From: Leeuwenhoekiella blandensis MED217
GTDB taxonomy: Bacteria; Bacteroidota; Bacteroidia; Flavobacteriales; Flavobacteriaceae
DNA: 64,000 bases
Assembly: GCF_000152985.1 (NCBI RefSeq)
Contig: NZ_CH672395.1
Span: forward strand, 2,815,095 to 2,879,094
Direction of reading: 5' to 3'
Shown here: positions 18,721 to 29,025 of the stretch, one piece after another
Numbering within the stretch: position 1 is the stretch's first letter
Layout of the letters: every line of letters starts with the position of its first letter
Program-made: the position numbers and the translations under genes
The notes under the pieces: generated by a model
Database searches by the model: none
What the model was told of the DNA's origin: nothing
What the model saw: only the letters and a program-made list of their open reading frames with translations

Positions 18721-18951
18721 TTAATCGTCTTCGTAGCGCGCTACTTCTCTATCGTAAAAATCGGTAGCTGCTTGAATTAAACCTTCGGCTTCGGTAGCCA
18801 GTTCTTCCTCATCGTTTTTATCAAAATCCTCCAACCATTCTACATCATCGGTTTTTAAATCGATTATAAAACGTGGAAAATCGGTATGTATTACAAAAAT
18901 CGATTCGGGATAATCGGTATTATCACCCAATATAAACTTAGGAAGTTCCAT
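18721..18951 (-). CDS. Small acidic protein, conserved in flavobacteria
   Basis: A 76-residue, very acidic protein (pI clearly low; LEDFDKNDEEELATEAEG) without signal peptide or cysteines. Function unknown. It is the first gene of the operon leading to PAP2, epimerase and the small membrane protein, with its stop codon directly abutting the PAP2 ATG. Confidence 0.7.
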   Translation of the reverse strand: MELPKFILGDNTDYPESIFVIHTDFPRFIIDLKTDDVEWLEDFDKNDEEELATEAEGLIQAATDFYDREVARYEDD

Positions 18952-19145
18952 AATTAAACGTTTAAAGGTTCATCACCCGTAAAAAGGCTACGAAGATACG
19001 CATTCAAAATCGTTTATTGGCTTTAGAAGCACAACGGTATTTATAGACTACAAAAGTACACCAGCCCTTTAAATTTTCTGCTTGAAGTGATTTGAAGTTT
19101 TATACCGTATCTTCGTGCGCGATTCTATTAAACCCTGAAAACGCT

Positions 19146-20591
19146 ATGCAACCCACAACAATTCTGCTTCTAATTGCTGGCTATTTTATCACGCTAATGC
19201 TCATCTCCTACTTCACCGGAAAAGGTGGATCAAACGAAGAATTCTTCAAAGCGAGTAAGCAGTCGCCGTGGTATCTGGTAGCATTTGGGATGATAGGCGC
19301 CTCACTCTCGGGCGTGACCTTTATTTCGGTGCCGGGTTGGGTTGAAGCTTCTCAGTTCAGTTATTTTCAGGTGGTTTTAGGGTATACCGTGGGGTATGCG
19401 GTCATCAGTCTCGTCCTGCTTCCGCTCTACTACCGTTTGAATTTAACTTCGATCTATACCTATCTCGAAGGACGTTTTGGAACCGCCTCTTATAAAACCG
19501 GGGCGTCGTTCTTTTTGCTAAGTCGCGTAGTTGGTGCGAGTTTTAGATTATACCTCGTGGCTAATGTGCTACAACTGCTGGTTTTTGACAGCATGCAAGT
19601 TCCGTTTTGGGTGACCGTGACCATCACGATTTTGCTCATCTGGCTCTATACCTTTAGAAGTGGAATCAAAACTATTGTATGGACAGACACGCTGCAAACC
19701 TTGTTTATGCTTACCGCCTTGGGCGTGGCGATCTATTTTGTATCGACCGACCTGGGATTAAGCGCAGGATCTCTTTTTAATTTTATTGCGGAAAGCGATC
19801 TATCGCAAATGTTCTTTTTTGACGATTGGAAAAGCGAAGATTTCTTCTTTAAGCAATTCATCAGCGGGGCCTTTATTGCCATTGTGATGACCGGTCTCGA
19901 TCAGGATATGATGCAAAAAAACCTCACTTGCCGAAGCCTGAAAGATGCTCAGAAAAATATGTTTTGGTTCACGATCGTACTCACCGTGGTGAATTTTATA
20001 TTCCTCGCACTTGGCGTATTGCTCACCGTGTATGCACAAAAAAACGGGATCGAAGCTTCAAAAGACGACCTCTTCCCGTACATCGCTACAAAAAGCGGCC
20101 TAGGCTTTGGTATTGCCATCTGTTTCATTTTAGGCTTGATCGCTGCAGCTTATTCTAGTGCAGACAGCGCACTGACCTCGCTCACGACTTCCTTTAGCAT
20201 CGATATTTTAGGGATCGAGAAAAAGTATGATCAGGCAAAGCAAATTGCAATTCGTAAAAAAATACACGTTGCCGCATCCTTGCTTTTGATCCTGGTTATC
20301 ATAGGCTTTAAATACCTGATCGCCGATGAAAGCGTCATCGCCAGATTGTTTGTTTTTGCAGGGTATACCTACGGGCCTTTGTTAGGCTTATACGCCTTCG
20401 GTTTATTTACGAAATGGCAGGTAAAAGACAAGCTGGTTCCAATTGCGGCAGTCGCTTCGCCGATTTTAGGATATACCATAAGTCAGTTGACCTTGACCTA
20501 CCTCAATTTTGAATTTGGTTTCTTTATCTTGATCTTAAACGGACTCCTGACCTTTTTGGGCTTAGTAGCTATTCGTACTCAAAAGCACTAA
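19146..20591 (+). CDS. Sodium:solute symporter, SSS family
   Basis: A 481-residue transporter with about 13 predicted membrane helices. The ATG at 19146 (MQPTTILLLIAGYF) starts just before the first helix; the open frame 54 bases upstream begins at TTG and is less likely. SSS signatures include GMIGASLSGVTFISVPGW, TDTLQTLFML, GLDQDMMQKNLTCRS and AAAYSSADSALTSL. It should couple sodium influx to uptake of a sugar, amino acid or vitamin; the substrate is not evident. The last 30 bases overlap the convergent CoA-binding gene. Confidence 0.9.
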   Translation: MQPTTILLLIAGYFITLMLISYFTGKGGSNEEFFKASKQSPWYLVAFGMIGASLSGVTFISVPGWVEASQFSYFQVVLGYTVGYAVISLVLLPLYYRLNLTSIYTYLEGRFGTASYKTGASFFLLSRVVGASFRLYLVANVLQLLVFDSMQVPFWVTVTITILLIWLYTFRSGIKTIVWTDTLQTLFMLTALGVAIYFVSTDLGLSAGSLFNFIAESDLSQMFFFDDWKSEDFFFKQFISGAFIAIVMTGLDQDMMQKNLTCRSLKDAQKNMFWFTIVLTVVNFIFLALGVLLTVYAQKNGIEASKDDLFPYIATKSGLGFGIAICFILGLIAAAYSSADSALTSLTTSFSIDILGIEKKYDQAKQIAIRKKIHVAASLLLILVIIGFKYLIADESVIARLFVFAGYTYGPLLGLYAFGLFTKWQVKDKLVPIAAVASPILGYTISQLTLTYLNFEFGFFILILNGLLTFLGLVAIRTQKH

Positions 20592-20927
20592 GGTACAGGC
20601 AGGATCCACTTCAATACTTGCTTCTTGCAGTAGTTTATAAAACTCCGGATTTTCGGTTCCGGGATTAAAGATCACGCGTTTGGGTTGCAGTCCTATGATA
20701 TAGTCGTAATACGCTTGCTGACGCTGTGCATTGAGATACAACGTAACCGTGTCAATAGACTCATACTCCGGCATACCTATGTCTATGGATACTCCGGCGA
20801 CTTCTCCCGCCCTTAAACCGATCGCCACAACAGGTTGATTATTCTTTACCAGTTTATGTATCGCCATATACGAGTAGCGTATAGGTTTTAGAGAGGCGCC
20901 AAGCACCAGCGTTTTCTTTGCTTTCAT
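20562..20927 (-). CDS. CoA-binding domain protein
   Basis: A 121-residue single-domain Rossmann protein of the CoA_binding_2 family (YccU-like). The N-terminal KTLVLGASLKPIRYSYMA carries the nucleotide-binding loop, and IFNPGTENPEF is a second conserved segment. Role unknown; CoA or a related nucleotide is presumed to bind. The coding end overlaps the symporter 3' end by 30 bases in convergent orientation. Confidence 0.85.
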   Translation of the reverse strand: MKAKKTLVLGASLKPIRYSYMAIHKLVKNNQPVVAIGLRAGEVAGVSIDIGMPEYESIDTVTLYLNAQRQQAYYDYIIGLQPKRVIFNPGTENPEFYKLLQEASIEVDPACTLVLLSTNSY

Positions 20928-21023
20928 AAATCAAAGTTAAAGGTTTCCTGCAGCTGTAACAATATCTTTTTTATACGGTCTATGTAATAGAAGTCGACTT
21001 CCAAGTTTGAATCGTTTATAAAT

Positions 21024-21031
21024 TAGTTTTG
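21024..21031 (+). promoter_or_regulatory. Bacteroidota-type -7 box TAGTTTTG
   Basis: TAGTTTTG matches the TAnnTTTG consensus exactly. A TTTG lies upstream at 21006-21009, but the 14-base gap is shorter than the usual 17-23, so the -33 element is uncertain. Confidence 0.4.
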
Positions 21032-21037
21032 ATGGTT

Positions 21038-21102
21038 AGTGTTAATTTCTAGCGTTCAAGCTTGAAAACCCGAGGTTTAGCGGTCTCGGGTTTTCTTTTT
21101 TT
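21038..21102 (+). ncRNA. Candidate small RNA ending in an intrinsic terminator
   Basis: Transcription from the TAGTTTTG box would begin near 21038 and end in the T-run after the hairpin near 21102, giving a noncoding RNA of about 65 bases with a 12-bp palindrome followed by the terminator stem. No open frame is present. It could also be a terminated leader of an unseen longer transcript. Confidence 0.35.
21065..21094 (+). terminator. Intrinsic terminator upstream of TonB receptor
   Basis: Arms AAAACCCGAG and CTCGGGTTTT with a ten-base loop, followed by CTTTTTTT. The T-run is on the plus strand, yet the nearest upstream plus-strand gene ends about 470 bases away, so it probably ends a separate short transcript. 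Confidence 0.75.
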
Positions 21103-21416
21103 AAACTTCCTCATATTCTAACCCTGATTTTTCCGCAGTAAAAAACAATTGAACTCGGGACACTTCCGGACTTAAGTTGAACAAATTTTCTGCAAAGTAT
21201 CGAAATAATATGCACCTCTACAACTTCAATAAACCACTTACATTCAGTCGAATGAAAACATTTAAATTAGTTATTCAAAAATAAAGGTAACTTTTACTGT
21301 AACAGATTTGATACACGTTCGTCTTTTAATAAACCGCTAATCACGGGGTACTTTGGTTTTGCTAGTATGCATTACAAAGTATTATGTTTTATCAATCAAC
21401 AAAAATTCGAACAGTT

Positions 21417-23861
21417 ATGAAACTTAACCAAGGGCTTCTATGCCTTATGCTCACCCTTTGTACCACTCTGCTTTTTGCGCAGCCTAAGCCCAATGAAGTA
21501 GTGACCGGCTCGGTAACCGGAGTGGTGATGGATGCCGACCTTAACCAACCTATTCCCTACGCCACCGTAGTGATCAATGCAGGTGAAAAAACCGTAACCG
21601 GTGGTATCACCAACGACGATGGTGTTTTTGAGATCAACAAGATCCCAGAAGGTATTTACTCCCTGAGAGTACAGTTTATGGGGTATGAAGCCTTTGAACG
21701 CGACCTGAAGATCGACCGCGAGCACCGTACCAACGATATGGGTAAACTCAATTTAAGTGCGGTTCCCGCAGAATTAGACGCTGTGAACATTGTCGCAGAA
21801 CGCACCACAATCGAGCAAAAAATCGACCGTAAGGTGATTAATGTAGGGAAAGATTTGACCACTGCCGGAGCTTCAGCAGCAGATATTATGAATAACATTC
21901 CGTCGGTGAATCTCGATCAGCAATCCGGGGCGCTTACGCTACGCGGAAACAGCAACGTGCAAGTGATGGTTGACGGAAAATTATCTAATATTCCTGCAGA
22001 TCAATTATTAAAACAGCTTCCGTCTAACTCGATCAAAAAGATCGAATTGATCACCAATCCTTCCGCCAAATACAACCCTGACGGAATGAGCGGGATCATC
22101 AATATTGTATTACACAAGAACGTGAATATTGGCTTTAACGGTGACGTAAGTGCCGGTCTGGCTTATGAGAAAAATCCGCAGTTTAACAGTGGTTTGAATT
22201 TGAACTACCGCAACGGTAAATTCAACCTGTATTCTAATTACAGCAACAGCATCGCAAAACGTGCGAATTATGGGACGATCTATCGCGAAGGCGATAATTC
22301 AACACAATTTTTTGATATGCTGAACGACCAGAATTCACACCTGCTTAAAGTGGGTCTTGACGTGTACCTTAATGATAAGAATACGCTTTCGGTATTCACT
22401 TCTCAAAACAGCTTTAAAGGCGCTCCCGGCGGAAACATCAACATTGTTTATGCCGATGATATGAGCCGCAATCTGATGCAGGATTTTGGCGCAGATATGG
22501 ATAATTACTCGCAGCAGTACAACTTTGACTACAAGCTTGATTTTGAAAAAGAAGGGCACAACATCGAGTTTGAAGCCGATTACAATACGTTTGACGCAGA
22601 CGAAGACACCTTCTTTGACTTTACCGGCGCAACACCACTTGCAGACTATGAAGATTTTGTAGATACCAAGCGCGATCGCACTACCTTAAATTTAGATTAT
22701 GTAAATCCGCTGTCTGAAAGTGAAAAACTGGAAGTTGGTTTACAAGCGATCTTGTTCAACACCGATATTGGCTACAGCAGTACCGGACAATCTTACAATG
22801 CAGCAGGCAATCTGGTTCCTACGCCTAACACACTTTTTGACTACAGCAGAGATATTTATTCGGCATATGTAACCTATGGAAAGAACTATGAGAAATGGTC
22901 ATATCAAGCCGGTGTGCGAGCAGAGCAGGTAAATGTGGTTGCAGATACCAATAGTGTGCGTGCGTTTACCAACGATTATTTTGAGTTGTATCCCTCGGCT
23001 TATGTAACTTTTAATCCTTCGGAAAAAAATCAGTATCAGGTAAGTTACAGCCGAAGAATTGACCGTCCCGGTGTTGGGCAGGTAAATCCTATTAGAGAAT
23101 GGAGTTCGCCGCTGGTAACTCAATACGGAAATGTGAATTTACGTCCGCAGTTTACCAATTCGTTAGAAGCAAATTACACGCGATCGCTGGGGAAAGGAAG
23201 CATTACTGCCGGTGTGTTTTACCGCATCATCGAAGATCAGATCAATCAGGCGGTTTATGTAGACCGGTTCAATCTGGATCGTGCAGTCTTGACCAATGAC
23301 AACTTCGACTCGACGACTGCCTACGGTTTTGAAGTAAGTGCCAATTATAAGCCGTTCAGTTGGTGGAGTGTAAACGCGAGTTTTGACCTGTTCAGTCAGA
23401 CACAAACCGGAATTTCAGAAGCTTTAGACACCGATATCGACAATCCAACGGTTGATGATATTATTTTAACCGAACGCGAAGTGACCAACTCGGTGTTTAA
23501 CACCCGCGTCATCAACAACTTTACAGCGACCAAGAAGCTCACCTTTACCGCTTTTGCAATGTTCAGAGGCCCGGGACAAAACATTCAGTTTAGCAATAAG
23601 TCGATGTTTATGACCAATGTTGGTGCGCGTTACAGCCTTTTTGAAGGTAAAGGAACCATCAGCTTGAACTACAATGATATCTTCAATACGATGAAAGCCC
23701 GCTTTACTGCTGTGAGCCCGTATGCGCTTGAAGGTCAATTCAATTGGGAAAGCAACACGGTTTATGTTGGATTCAACTACCGTTTTGGTGACAGTAAGTT
23801 TAGAGCCAAAAAACGCAAGAACCGCGACGATAATGAGGCAGATGGCGGCGGTTTATTTTAA
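21417..23861 (+). CDS. TonB-dependent outer membrane receptor
   Basis: An 814-residue receptor starting at the ATG at 21417 with signal peptide (ending LLFAQ). The order is a CarboxypepD_reg-like domain (SVTGVVMDADLNQPIPYATV, about 30-115), a plug (DIMNNIPSVNLDQQSGALTL, NSIKKIELITNPSAKYNPDG) and a large beta-barrel of the outer membrane beta-barrel protein family. The C-terminus ends in a basic/acidic tail after the last strand (YVGFNYRFGD), rather than exactly at an aromatic residue. No SusD partner follows, so it is not a classical SusCD pair. The ligand is unknown. Confidence 0.9.
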   Translation: MKLNQGLLCLMLTLCTTLLFAQPKPNEVVTGSVTGVVMDADLNQPIPYATVVINAGEKTVTGGITNDDGVFEINKIPEGIYSLRVQFMGYEAFERDLKIDREHRTNDMGKLNLSAVPAELDAVNIVAERTTIEQKIDRKVINVGKDLTTAGASAADIMNNIPSVNLDQQSGALTLRGNSNVQVMVDGKLSNIPADQLLKQLPSNSIKKIELITNPSAKYNPDGMSGIINIVLHKNVNIGFNGDVSAGLAYEKNPQFNSGLNLNYRNGKFNLYSNYSNSIAKRANYGTIYREGDNSTQFFDMLNDQNSHLLKVGLDVYLNDKNTLSVFTSQNSFKGAPGGNINIVYADDMSRNLMQDFGADMDNYSQQYNFDYKLDFEKEGHNIEFEADYNTFDADEDTFFDFTGATPLADYEDFVDTKRDRTTLNLDYVNPLSESEKLEVGLQAILFNTDIGYSSTGQSYNAAGNLVPTPNTLFDYSRDIYSAYVTYGKNYEKWSYQAGVRAEQVNVVADTNSVRAFTNDYFELYPSAYVTFNPSEKNQYQVSYSRRIDRPGVGQVNPIREWSSPLVTQYGNVNLRPQFTNSLEANYTRSLGKGSITAGVFYRIIEDQINQAVYVDRFNLDRAVLTNDNFDSTTAYGFEVSANYKPFSWWSVNASFDLFSQTQTGISEALDTDIDNPTVDDIILTEREVTNSVFNTRVINNFTATKKLTFTAFAMFRGPGQNIQFSNKSMFMTNVGARYSLFEGKGTISLNYNDIFNTMKARFTAVSPYALEGQFNWESNTVYVGFNYRFGDSKFRAKKRKNRDDNEADGGGLF

Positions 23862-24002
23862 CATAATTTTAATTTTTTTACTATAATTGTAACAATAATG
23901 GGTTTTCACAAACTTATTATCAACTGACCTGTTAAAATCTACGGTTATTGTTTATTAGAGTTAGCCTTCTACAAACATAAATAACCATTTAATAGGTATA
24001 AA

Positions 24003-24030
24003 AAAACCCGGAGCGCTTGCTCCGGGTTTT
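24003..24030. terminator. Bidirectional terminator between TonB receptor and ytxJ
   Basis: Perfect 12-bp arms AAAACCCGGAGC and GCTCCGGGTTTT around a GCTT loop. A- and T-rich flanks allow use by both convergent genes. Confidence 0.9.
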
Positions 24031-24051
24031 GCTTTTTAAATAGTTGAAGGT

Positions 24052-24444
24052 CTATAACTTATCGGCCAGACTTGCGGCATCTATCGCGCCGTGAGACGTA
24101 TGATAGGTGGCTGCTCCGTTCTTGATCAATAACAATTGCGGACTCTCATGCTGCACATTGAATTTTGTTGCGATGGCGTTACTGATGTCGCGATGCGCTT
24201 TAAGATCCAGAAAATAAGGTTCTAGCTGCTTTTTATCATAAGCGTAAGCTTTTTCAAAACTACGCAGCGCCATGCGGCTGATGCCGCAAGTGGTACTGTG
24301 TTTAAAAATAACCACCGGTACAGCTTTAGAGCGCTCAGCGATCTCGTCAAGCTGCTCCAGGCGCTCGAGCGGTATCCAGTTCATTTCTTTTATCTCTTCC
24401 TTCGCAATATCTCGCTGACTTTTAAACAGATCAAAAAGTCCCAT
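24052..24444 (-). CDS. ytxJ: Bacillithiol system redox protein YtxJ
   Basis: A 130-residue thioredoxin-fold protein (DUF2847). The single active cysteine is in FKHSTTCGISRMAL, the family signature, and FNVQHESPQLLLIKNG is the conserved cis-proline segment. YtxJ is a monothiol bacilliredoxin-type protein thought to resolve bacillithiol mixed disulfides in the cytoplasm. Flavobacteria make bacillithiol, which agrees. The gene stands alone. Confidence 0.9.
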   Translation of the reverse strand: MGLFDLFKSQRDIAKEEIKEMNWIPLERLEQLDEIAERSKAVPVVIFKHSTTCGISRMALRSFEKAYAYDKKQLEPYFLDLKAHRDISNAIATKFNVQHESPQLLLIKNGAATYHTSHGAIDAASLADKL

Positions 24445-24647
24445 AATCTAATTCTTTTTAAGGTTTGTTAACGCTTGTAAACTCAAGTCGTTTGTAAATT
24501 TAAGGAAACTTAATCGGCTTTTGTATTAAGAAAATCCAAAGCACCATAACCGACAAAAAGACAGCTTAAAACTAAGAAAGACTGACTAAACGTCGGTTTT
24601 AACATTTGGTACAGCTATTGCCTTATCAACATCGAAATACAAACACG

Positions 24648-27251
24648 ATGAACTTTAATAATTTTACCATAAAATCACAAGAAGCCGTACAGCAAGCCCA
24701 GGCGCTTGCTCAAGGGTACGGCCATCAGCAGATCGAGAATGAGCATATTTTTAAAGCCATTCTTGAAGTTGATGAGAACGTTACTCCGTTTCTACTCCAG
24801 AAACTGGATGTGAATGTAAATCTGTTGAAGCAGATTTTGGAGAGCACGCTTACCAGTTTTCCTAAAGTAAGCGGCGGCGATATTATGCTTTCTCGTGAAG
24901 CCGGTAAAACGGTAACCGAAGCCAGCAACATCGCCAAAAAAATGAACGATGAGTATGTTTCTTTAGAGCATTTGATCCTGGCGATCTTTAAATCGAGCAG
25001 CAAGATCGCACAGATCTTAAAAGACCAAGGCGTTACCGAAAAACACCTGAAAGCTGCCATTGAAGAATTGCGCAAAGGCGACCGCGTGACTTCGCAAAGT
25101 GCTGAAGAAACCTATAATTCGCTAAGCAAATACGCCAAAAACCTCAACCAACTTGCCCGCGACGGGAAGCTCGATCCGGTGATTGGCCGTGATGAAGAGA
25201 TACGCAGAATTCTGCAAATCCTTTCACGTCGAACTAAGAACAACCCGATTTTGGTCGGTGAACCCGGTACCGGTAAAACCGCGATCGCCGAAGGTCTCGC
25301 CCACCGAATCATCGACGGCGATGTACCAGAAAACCTTCAGGAAAAGCAGATCTGGGCGCTGGATATGGGAGCCTTGATCGCAGGTGCAAAATATAAAGGT
25401 GAGTTTGAAGAGCGTCTGAAAGCCGTGATCAAAGAAGTAACTACCAGTGCCGGTGATATCGTCTTGTTTATAGACGAGATCCACACCCTTGTAGGTGCCG
25501 GTGGCGGTCAGGGTGCGATGGATGCTGCAAACATCTTAAAGCCTGCTTTGGCTCGTGGAGAATTACGTGCCATAGGTGCAACCACACTCGACGAGTATCA
25601 AAAATACTTTGAACAGGATAAAGCTTTAGAGCGACGCTTCCAGAAAGTGAGTGTTTTTGAGCCGGATACCGAGTCTGCGATTTCCATCTTACGTGGGATC
25701 AAAGAAAAGTATGAGACCCACCACAAGGTGCGCATCAAAGACAACGCGATCATTGCAGCGGTAGAGCTTTCGCAACGCTATATCACCAACCGCTTTTTAC
25801 CCGATAAGGCGATCGACCTGATGGACGAGGCGGCTTCAAAAATGCGTATGGAGATCAACTCCAAGCCCGAAGAGCTTGATGTACTCGACCGTAAGATTAT
25901 GCAACTCGAGATCGAGATCGAGGCGATCAAACGCGAGCAGGATGAGAATAAACTCAAGTCCTTACGCGCCGATCTTGCCAATCTTAAAGAAGAACGCAAC
26001 GAGATCAACGCCAAGTGGAAGAGCGAAAAAGATGTGGTAGACAACATCCAGAACGCCAAGCAGGATATAGAGAACTTTAAGCTGGAAGCCGAGCGTGCCG
26101 AGCGCGAAGGCAATTATGGTCTGGTAGCCGAGTTACGCTACGGTAAGATCAAACAGGCACAGGAAGAGCTGGAAAAATTGCAGGAGCAACTGGCGGCACA
26201 AGCCGATAACAGCCTTATTAAAGAGGAAGTGACCAGCGAAGACATCGCCGAAGTGGTAGCCAAATGGACGGGAATCCCCGTGACCAAAATGCTGCAAAGC
26301 GAGCGCGAGAAATTGCTGCACCTGGAGGGCGAACTGCACAAACGTGTAGTAGGCCAGGAAGAAGCGATCATCGCCGTGAGTGATGCGGTGCGCAGAAGCC
26401 GCGCCGGCCTGCAGGATCAAAAAAGACCTATAGGTTCGTTCTTATTCCTCGGGACCACCGGGGTGGGTAAAACCGAACTCGCAAAAGCACTGGCAGAATA
26501 CCTGTTTGACGATGAGAACAACATCACCCGTATAGATATGAGTGAATACCAGGAGCGTCACAGCGTGAGCCGTCTGGTAGGCGCGCCTCCGGGATATGTG
26601 GGTTATGATGAAGGCGGGCAGTTGACCGAAGCCGTACGTCGCAAGCCCTACAGTGTGATCTTGCTTGACGAGATCGAGAAAGCACACCCAGACACTTTTA
26701 ATATCCTGTTACAGGTGCTTGATGAAGGTAGACTTACAGACAATAAAGGCCGCCTTGCCGACTTCAAGAACACCATCATCATTATGACCTCAAATATGGG
26801 AAGTCATATCATACAGGAGAAATTTGAGACCATCAAAGATCCTGAGACCGCGATGGAAGGTGCAAAAACCGAAGTGCTGGGGATGTTGAAACAAACCATA
26901 CGTCCTGAGTTTATAAACCGTATAGACGATATCGTGATGTTTACCCCGCTTACGCGAAAAGACATCGAGCAGGTCGTGAGTTTACAACTCAAAGGCGTGA
27001 CCCGTATGTTGGCTAAACAAGGCATCACGCTAGATGCTACGGCCGAAGCCATCAAGTTTTTGGCAGACCGCGGTTTTCAACCGGAGTTTGGGGCTCGTCC
27101 TGTAAAACGTACCATACAGAAAGAAGTGTTGAACAAACTGTCTAAAGAGATCTTAGGCGGCAAGGTCACCACAGACAGTATCATCTTACTGGATGCGTTT
27201 GATGACGAACTCGTGTTTCGCAATCAAAGCGATCTGGTAGAAAATGACTGA
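24648..27251 (+). CDS. clpB: ATP-dependent disaggregase ClpB
   Basis: A 867-residue Hsp100 chaperone that extracts polypeptides from aggregates together with DnaK. The ATG at 24648 ([18 protein letters not shown]) fits the family; the open frame 42 bases upstream begins at GTG or TTG and is not needed. Clp N repeats come first, then AAA1 (Walker A GEPGTGKT at 204-211), the coiled-coil middle domain with Glu/Lys-rich heptads (about 400-525), and AAA2 (Walker A GTTGVGKT at 602-609). No ClpP-binding IGF loop is seen, as expected. A strong terminator follows. Confidence 0.97.
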   Translation: MNFNNFTIKSQEAVQQAQALAQGYGHQQIENEHIFKAILEVDENVTPFLLQKLDVNVNLLKQILESTLTSFPKVSGGDIMLSREAGKTVTEASNIAKKMNDEYVSLEHLILAIFKSSSKIAQILKDQGVTEKHLKAAIEELRKGDRVTSQSAEETYNSLSKYAKNLNQLARDGKLDPVIGRDEEIRRILQILSRRTKNNPILVGEPGTGKTAIAEGLAHRIIDGDVPENLQEKQIWALDMGALIAGAKYKGEFEERLKAVIKEVTTSAGDIVLFIDEIHTLVGAGGGQGAMDAANILKPALARGELRAIGATTLDEYQKYFEQDKALERRFQKVSVFEPDTESAISILRGIKEKYETHHKVRIKDNAIIAAVELSQRYITNRFLPDKAIDLMDEAASKMRMEINSKPEELDVLDRKIMQLEIEIEAIKREQDENKLKSLRADLANLKEERNEINAKWKSEKDVVDNIQNAKQDIENFKLEAERAEREGNYGLVAELRYGKIKQAQEELEKLQEQLAAQADNSLIKEEVTSEDIAEVVAKWTGIPVTKMLQSEREKLLHLEGELHKRVVGQEEAIIAVSDAVRRSRAGLQDQKRPIGSFLFLGTTGVGKTELAKALAEYLFDDENNITRIDMSEYQERHSVSRLVGAPPGYVGYDEGGQLTEAVRRKPYSVILLDEIEKAHPDTFNILLQVLDEGRLTDNKGRLADFKNTIIIMTSNMGSHIIQEKFETIKDPETAMEGAKTEVLGMLKQTIRPEFINRIDDIVMFTPLTRKDIEQVVSLQLKGVTRMLAKQGITLDATAEAIKFLADRGFQPEFGARPVKRTIQKEVLNKLSKEILGGKVTTDSIILLDAFDDELVFRNQSDLVEND

Positions 27252-27273
27252 AGAGCATTGCTCGTATAAACCC

Positions 27274-27307
27274 AAAGCGACATCGTATTGATGTCGCTTT
27301 TTTTTGT
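27274..27307 (+). terminator. clpB terminator
   Basis: Arms AAAGCGACATC and GATGTCGCTTT with a five-base loop and a run of T, 23 bases after the clpB stop. Confidence 0.9.
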
Positions 27308-27428
27308 TTTATGCTGACGCGAAAGTAATCACATTTCGTTGATAAATTATTAATAACAATATTGACTGTGTGGTAGTTGCGTGTTTTTAATTGGGTAGTT
27401 TTATGGTAACTAATCATATTTTATCTGT

Positions 27429-28838
27429 ATGAATATAAAGCATCCTGATTTAGAAATACCAGCCACAAACCCATTTGCAAACTGTAAACTGGAAAGAGAA
27501 AAATATGCTGATATTCTAACCAATATTGTTAACTCCTACTCTAACGGTTTTGTCCTAGCTATCAATAACAAATGGGGTACAGGAAAAACGACATTTGTAA
27601 AAATGTGGCAACAAAAACTCATTAACGAAGGCCATAAATCAATTTATTTTAATGCCTGGGAAAATGACTTTGAAAATAACCCATTAACTGCTATAATGGG
27701 TGAATTGAAGTCGTTAACTAAATCTGCAAATAATCAAAAGTTTAAATCTACGCTTAAAAAGGCGGCTATTATGTCTAAGCATATTGGCCCTGCAATTGTT
27801 CAATCCATTGCTGATAAATACGTTGACACAAAGACTATAAAGGAAGCTATTACAGAAATCACCAAGGGCCTTACTGATATATTTGAAAATGAGGTGAATG
27901 ATTATGTAGACAGAAAAAATAGTATTAATGAGTTTAAGACAAGTCTTGCAGATTTTATAGTTGACGCATACAATGGTAAACCTTTCATCTTTATTATTGA
28001 TGAATTGGATAGGTGTAGACCTAATTATGCTGTCTCAATACTTGAACAAATCAAACATTTTTTTTCGGTACCAAATATAATCTTCGTTTTATCGATTGAT
28101 AAAAATCAATTAGGAAGTGCTGTAAAAGGTGTGTATGGTAGTGACTCCTTAAATTCAGAAGAGTACTTACGAAAGTTTATTGACTTAGAATATTCGATCC
28201 CAGAACCAAATAAAGATTTATTCTATAAATACTTATTTGAACACTTTAAGTTTAAAGACTTTTTTGATTCTCCGGAAAGAAAGCAGTTGAGAGAATTACA
28301 AAATGATTCAAATTATTTTTTGAAGGTAACCGACTTGATATTTACAAACAAAAATCTGACTTTGAGACAGCAAGAAAAAATTTTTAGTCTAGCTAGAATT
28401 TCCTTGCGTAGTTTTAACTCAAACTCTTACGTAATACCTGAAATATTATTGTTTTTATCTTATTTAAAAATTGATAGAAGGTCGTTTTTTGATGATCTAA
28501 AGTTTAAAAAACTAAATATTCATGAGTTACAGGAAAATTTTTTAAAAACAGTTATATCAAATAAAACAGAGAAAACTGAGAATGCACTTATTTTATTAGA
28601 AGCACATCTAATTAATTTTTATAACAATTACTTACATTTAAATTATTACCAAAATAATCTTTTTAAGTTTAATGAAGAGACAGGTAGTAATGAGCTCTTG
28701 ATTAATTGTGTAATTTGTAAAGACAAAAACAACAGTTTGCTTAGAATCCTTGAAAATCTCTCTAATTCTAGAGAAGGAGGTTTAGACTTAGGATATTTCA
28801 TTAATAGAATTGATTTAATGAAAGAATTAACCATCTAG
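27429..28838 (+). CDS. KAP family P-loop NTPase
   Basis: A 469-residue STAND-related NTPase of the KAP group. Walker A is WGTGKTT (Gly50-Thr55), the FNAWEND motif typical of KAP follows at about 74-80, and Walker B is FIFIIDELDRCRP with Asp191. The C-terminal part is helical, Lys/Asn-rich and does not match a known effector. KAP NTPases are membrane-associated signalling ATPases; some (PifA-like) block phage growth, so a defence role is possible but not shown. The gene is much more AT-rich than clpB beside it, and a hairpin-repeat zone begins right after it. Both point to horizontal gain. No transmembrane insertion in the P-loop domain is evident. Confidence 0.82.
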   Translation: MNIKHPDLEIPATNPFANCKLEREKYADILTNIVNSYSNGFVLAINNKWGTGKTTFVKMWQQKLINEGHKSIYFNAWENDFENNPLTAIMGELKSLTKSANNQKFKSTLKKAAIMSKHIGPAIVQSIADKYVDTKTIKEAITEITKGLTDIFENEVNDYVDRKNSINEFKTSLADFIVDAYNGKPFIFIIDELDRCRPNYAVSILEQIKHFFSVPNIIFVLSIDKNQLGSAVKGVYGSDSLNSEEYLRKFIDLEYSIPEPNKDLFYKYLFEHFKFKDFFDSPERKQLRELQNDSNYFLKVTDLIFTNKNLTLRQQEKIFSLARISLRSFNSNSYVIPEILLFLSYLKIDRRSFFDDLKFKKLNIHELQENFLKTVISNKTEKTENALILLEAHLINFYNNYLHLNYYQNNLFKFNEETGSNELLINCVICKDKNNSLLRILENLSNSREGGLDLGYFINRIDLMKELTI

Positions 28839-28913
28839 CATTTCTCATAATCACAAGATTATATCGTCCCCACATTGCCACACGATAAAAAATTATAAGA
28901 AGCTAGAATAATC

Positions 28914-28936
28914 CCTGCGTGATGCAATCGCGCAGG
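28914..28936. repeat. Hairpin repeat type A, copy 1
   Basis: Arms CCTGCGTGAT and ATCGCGCAGG with loop GCA, fully paired allowing one G-T. The stretch ATGCAATCGCGCAGGAGCAA recurs exactly at 29721-29740. Confidence 0.75.
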
Positions 28937-28969
28937 AGCAACATAAAAAAATAAACCCATCTCGAGTTA

Positions 28970-29025
28970 CCCTCTTGTTACCGCGCTGCCTGTCCCAATG
29001 CATATAGGGAATGGTATCGCGTGGG
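28970..29025. repeat. Hairpin repeat type B, copy 1
   Basis: Contains CCCAAT-GCAT-ATAGGG followed by GAATGGTATCGCGTGG. The 24 bases from 29001 (CATATAGGG onward) to GTGG recur exactly in the copy near 29590-29630. Confidence 0.75.

Larger units (their letters stand above)
20928..21416. other. Long intergenic region upstream of the TonB receptor
   Basis: This 489-base gap holds a promoter-like box, a 12-bp perfect palindrome TTCAAGCTTGAA (21055-21066) and an intrinsic terminator, listed separately. After the terminator the sequence up to the receptor start is AT-rich and must carry the receptor promoter, but I see no perfect TAnnTTTG box there. Confidence 0.5.

Noticed and set aside
21417..23861. 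SusC of a polysaccharide utilisation locus
   Set aside because: No SusD gene follows, and the barrel belongs to the simpler outer membrane beta-barrel receptor type.
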